This document shows, one piece after another, positions 60,319 to 64,000 of a stretch of 64,000 nucleotides of DNA. The stretch's first letter is position 1; every line of letters begins with the position of its first letter. Where the stretch lies: NCBI GenBank assembly GCA_017311185.1, contig JAESUZ010001522.1:310001-374000 (forward strand). Direction: 5' to 3'. The notes under the pieces were generated by a model. That model saw only the letters and a list, made by a program, of their open reading frames with translations, was not told the origin of the DNA and searched no databases. This DNA is from Proteles cristata cristata (Eukaryota > Chordata > Mammalia > Carnivora > Hyaenidae). A program made the translations under genes and the position numbers.

Positions 60319-60491
60319 GAAACAGTGGCATTTAATTCTTCTCTTCTGAGACCCCGTGTGATTGGAGAATGGATTGGTCGAGAAGAGAACGATGCTGACC
60401 CACTAGCAGCTGAAATGCTACAGCCCCCAGTACCAAGAAGTAAAAATGAACAATGGGAAAGTGAAGATAATAGCTCTAGCCCTGCAGGAAG
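60319..60491 (+). CDS. Internal exon C of the same unidentified gene
   Basis: The acceptor has a strong pyrimidine tract (TTCTTTTCTCCTCTTTAG, ending at 60318) and the donor is AG|GTGAGA at 60492. The 173-nt exon starts on a codon boundary, matching the end of the 29-nt exon. It reads [18 protein letters not shown], then an acidic run [16 protein letters not shown], a PPVPR motif, and a Ser/Glu/Asp-rich tail ([13 protein letters not shown]). It ends with two bases of the next codon. Translation is open throughout, although it falls between stops in the flanking intron. The low-complexity acidic and serine-rich character suggests a disordered linker region. No domain was recognised and no gene symbol can be justified. 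Confidence 0.85.
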
Positions 60492-60998
60492 GTGAGATGA
60501 GATGCCTTCCAAAATTTTGAGTTTGTTTAATCATTAAAAGCTAAAGGGAAAATAAATCCAGGTGCATGATTTTGATGATAACTTAGCAATTTTGTATAAG
60601 AAATTATGTTGGGTTCCACATAAGATAAAAATTAATTTCTCTGTTTTTAAACTTAAAGGTTGACTGGATTTACTTTTAGATTTTGGTTTTGATTTTTTCT
60701 TTATATCTAAGAATATCACCATCTCTTTGCTACTAAAACCAAGTAGAGAAATAATTTCAAAAACATAAGCTGTCAGTCGAGACCCACTATAATGCTGGGC
60801 AGAGAGTGATTGATTGTTAAGAATGGGAAATGGAGGGCTTCTCATTTTACCAGAGAGATGTAGTTGGTTAATAGGGGGAAGAAAAGTATTAAATGTACAA
60901 TAGACTGTACAAAGCAGTATAATTTAGAATAAGAGAGAAAAACTTTGGTTTAGAACCACTTAGGTTTGGAAATGGTAACTATGATTGAACATAATTCT

Positions 60999-61231
60999 TT
61001 TTAAATGATTTTTTTATGTTTATTTCTTTTTTGAGAGAGAGAGAGAGAGAGAGACAGAGAAAGAGAGAGAGAGAAAGCTAGGGAGGGGCAGAGAGAGAGG
61101 GAGAAGGAGAGAAGCCCAGGCACTGTCAACGTAGAGCCCGATGTGGGGCTCAAACCCACTAACCCTGAGATCATGACCTGAGCTGAAACCAAGGGTTGGA
61201 CTCTCAACTGACTGAGCCACCCAGGTGCCCC
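60999..61231 (-). mobile_element. tRNA-derived SINE, antisense
   Basis: T-rich tail, long (GA)n, 'gagatcatgacctgagctgaaacc' and the head end GAGCCACCCAGGTGCCCC. Target-site duplications TGATTGAA(C/T)ATAATTCT lie at 60982-60998 and 61232-61248. Confidence 0.95.
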
Positions 61232-62648
61232 TGATTGAATATAATTCTCTTTATTTGCTGCATTTAATTTTTGAAGTATTTATCATTTGTAAATTTGTAA
61301 GTCTGTATTTCACTTAGTCCTATGATGCTCAAAATGGTGGTGTCACATTTGCCTTAAGTTTCCTTGGGTGGTAGAAGTAAGGTAGTTCTGATACCTGGGT
61401 AGTCCACATCATATTTATTAGAAAAATTACATTAAGAACAACCTTTTCTTTTTTTTTTTTAAATACCGATTGCAGTGAGTAATTGCAAATGAAGACTTGA
61501 AGTCTTCCACTATGAAGTTGGAGTGAAAAAGCATTATGGAGGCAAGGCTTACATGAGACTGAGGAAACAGATTTAAATACTCATGAGTTAAAATGTGATA
61601 GGGCTAAAATTTTCTTTGGGTGCTACTAGCTGACCACCACAGAAGAGTTTTCCTATGCACAGCATAGCCACAGTAACTTTGTATTTCCTACATTAAATTT
61701 AGCAGCAACCAATAAGTATTCTTTCTCAAGGAGAAAATTGTATTTTCTACAATGTAATAGCTTTCAAGGGTTTTTTTATTTTGACTTATCACTTGGCTAG
61801 AAGGAAGGAAAATCAGAATACTCATTAATGTGCTTCAAGGCATATAGAAAATTGATTCTATTTCCATGAGAAATAACTTTTAAATTATTTAAATAGTTGA
61901 AGTGTCCTGTATAAGGAGAAGAAAACCATTTTTAAAAATCCATTTACCTTCTTTTGTGAAATGCCAGATCAATTTCACCTGTCAATGAGGATAATTTTAT
62001 TTTTAATACCAGACTTATGAAACCCACTAGACCTTTATCTTTATTCATTGCCAGATCTTCAATGTAAAATAGAGAAATGTCAACTTTCATTTTGCTTTCA
62101 TTTAGTCATAATATAATCAGAGCTATTTATTGCAAATGTTAGTGCTTCTATTTTCTTCCCAGTTCCAGTGGGCTTTGACTCTCTCTTGAATACACAATAA
62201 AGGGGCATCTTTCTTCGATACTAGTCCAATTCCTTACCCAGAAAACTCAATCCATGAAGCTCTCTCTCAAATATTTGGTATAAAAAGTCATGTTTAGTTT
62301 TATTATTCTCTGTCTTTAAATTATGAAATATTACCCATGAAATGAAGAAAGGTGAAATCCTGCCCTGATGCCCCATCAGAGCAGAAAGAATGCATGTCTG
62401 AACTTGGCTTAAAAAATAGCGACAAACTATAGGTTGGAAACTATGTCTCTTCCTTCTAATACAAAACAGAATTCTGAATTTATGCCAGAGATTCACATAG
62501 CATTAGATTTTATTTGGATAAATAAAAATGGATTGGGGAGAAAGTTTTTAATGACTCTAGAGGCTGTAACTAGCATGTCAGCTTTTGCTTTTAGTAATGA
62601 ACTTGTAGTATAACTTACCAGTATTAAGCATTAACAAACTAAATGATA

Positions 62649-62875
62649 GGGGCGCCTGGGTGGCTTAGTCGGTTAAGCGTCCGACTTTCGCTTAGGTCAT
62701 GATCTCACGGTTCGTGGGTTCGAGCCCCGCGTCGGGCTCTGTGCTGACTGCCAGCTCAGAGCCTGGAGCCTGTTTCTAAGTCTGTGACTCCCTCTCTTTC
62801 TGACCCTCCCCTGCTCAAGCTGTCTCTCTCTCTCCTAGAAATAAATAAAAAAATATTTAAAAAAAAAAAAAAAAC
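62649..62875 (+). mobile_element. Young felid SINE, sense, 14-bp target-site duplication
   Basis: Near-consensus head GGGGCGCCTGGGTGGCTTAG, intact A and B boxes, CTCTCCTAG, AATAAATAAA and a long A tail. Duplications CAAACTAAATGATA lie at 62635-62648 and 62876-62889. It is very similar to the 2461 and 22692 copies. Confidence 0.97.
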
Positions 62876-63383
62876 CAAACTAAATGATATTCTAGACTTA
62901 GGAAGGAGATTTAATTTTTAGGGATGACTTCTTCCATTTTTCTCTCCCCTATTGGGCCTGGCACATTGTCATTGCCAATAGACATCTGTTATGTGAGTGA
63001 AGGAGGCACATAGAAGGCTGTGAGTAGACATCTGCTAAATAAAGCTTATTTATAAGAAGGATTGTTTGTAGTCTATCTTAACTTTTTGCCCTTTCCTATC
63101 AGTTTTTGCTGTTAATTGCTCAAGTCTTATTTGAGTGGCTGTTATCATAACACTCTGTCTTTAGGACATAGCCAACACTTTTCCTTAGCTCCTGCTTATA
63201 GAACATTGTATGAAGAGTGTCAGCAACTTTGGCCTATACATTTGTCACCTGGAGGGTTCAGTGTTGGTGAAAATATGAAGGCAGTTATGAGGGCAATATG
63301 GAGAAACTAATAGGATAAGATAAGAGTTTCTGACCTTGAGTTCATGAACCCTGCATCATCTCTGATGGACCCAAGATATCTCT

Positions 63384-63606
63384 ATTTTTTTTAATTTAAA
63401 AAAAATTTTAATGTTTATTATTGAGAGACAGAGACAGATCGTGAGCATGGGAGGGGAAGAGAGAGAGGGAGACACAGAATCTGAAGCAAGCTCCAGGCTC
63501 TGAGCTGTCAGCATAGAGCCTGATGTGGGGCTCGTAGCCACAGACCATGAGATCATGACCTGAGCCAAAATCTGACACTTAACCGATTGAGCCACTCAGG
63601 CACCCC
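63384..63606 (-). mobile_element. tRNA-derived SINE, antisense
   Basis: T/A-rich tail, 'gagagacagagacagatcgtgagc', 'gagatcatgacctgagcc' and the head end GAGCCACTCAGGCACCCC. Forms a head-to-head inverted pair with the SINE at 63651. Confidence 0.93.
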
Positions 63607-63650
63607 TGTGAATCTCTTTAAAGGAAATGATGTGGAAAATGAGGACACCT

Positions 63651-63838
63651 GAGTGGCTCAGTTGGTTAAGTGTCTGACTCTTGATTTTGGCTCAGGCCAA
63701 AATCGTGGGATCGAACCCTGCATCTAGCTCTGCACTGACAGCCTGAAGCCTGCTTGGAATTCTCTCTCTCCCTCTCTCTTTCTGCCTCTTCTCTGCTTGC
63801 ATGCATGCTCTCTCTCTCAAAATAAATAAATAAAATGT
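63651..63838 (+). mobile_element. tRNA-derived SINE, sense
   Basis: Head GAGGACACCTGAGTGGCTCAG, a 'gtgggatcgaaccctgc' B box region, CT tract and an AAATAAATAAATAAAATG tail. A short target site of the type ATGTGGAAA is seen at about 63630 and 63834. Confidence 0.92.
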
Positions 63839-64000
63839 GGAAAGTCTGTGTGCAGATGGGCATTTTCCTGCCTCATCTTTCTTAGATTCTCTAAAGGTCC
63901 TATTAAGTAAGTTTAAGAAAGAAATTAAACCATCTGAACAAGAAAAGGAACACGATTTATAAAAGAGAGAGGTGAAGGCATTGGGGAATGATTGAAGATT

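Larger units (their letters stand above)
60492..64000 (+). other. 5' part of the next intron
   Basis: Begins GTGAGA. Apart from four SINEs given separately, no recognised elements: 60492-60998, 61249-62634 and 62890-63380 are AT-rich intron. A T-rich run lies at 61449-61460. No later exon was found before the window ends. Confidence 0.7.

Overview
The window reads as nuclear DNA of a cat-family carnivore (Felidae). The main evidence is many copies of the lysine-tRNA-derived carnivore SINE (heads of the type GGGGCGCCTGGGTGGCTTAG, internal A and B boxes, CT-rich 3' part, AATAAA-containing tail) in the form typical of felids, together with carnivore LINE-1 (L1) elements. There is no bacterial-style gene organisation, operon, CRISPR array, rRNA or stand-alone tRNA gene.

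The only host coding sequence I can support is three short exons of one plus-strand gene: 1135-1263 (129 nt), 20144-20172 (29 nt micro-exon) and 60319-60491 (173 nt). Each has a good AG acceptor and GT donor, and the three join in one open frame. They encode a hydrophilic, charged internal stretch of a protein that I could not name. The window is therefore mostly two very large introns (about 18.9 kb and 40.1 kb) plus parts of the flanking introns.

Layout. 1-1134: intron without recognised repeats. 1264-11000: SINEs and a nested pair of antisense L1s (old L1 3335-7043 split by a younger 5'-truncated L1 at 4180-6579). 11000-22000: old repeats (MIR, L2, LTR-like and hAT-like pieces) and a curious pair of about 205-bp direct repeats at 17978 and 19800. 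22000-33000: a young SINE, MIRs, several old L1 tails and a Tigger-like DNA element. 33000-37800: old antisense L1 remnants, one with a young L1 tail inserted at 34684. 37590-56670: a dense L1 block. It holds a near-full-length but broken L1 (38061-45268) into which a younger antisense L1 with an internal duplication has inserted (41202-43064), an old L1 (45520-49280), and another near-full-length dead L1 (49790-56670) hit by five SINEs. 56670-64000: mostly single-copy intron around the third exon, with a few SINEs.

I see no new gene system. The items most worth a second look are the unnamed gene with its frame-critical micro-exon, sense-oriented SINEs carrying both an acceptor-like CTAG and poly(A) signals, the unexplained 205-bp duplication, the internally duplicated nested L1, large L1/L1 and SINE/SINE inverted repeats in one intron, and a 336-bp antisense L1 fragment with its own target-site duplication. 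All identity statements are by-eye judgements; no database search was run.
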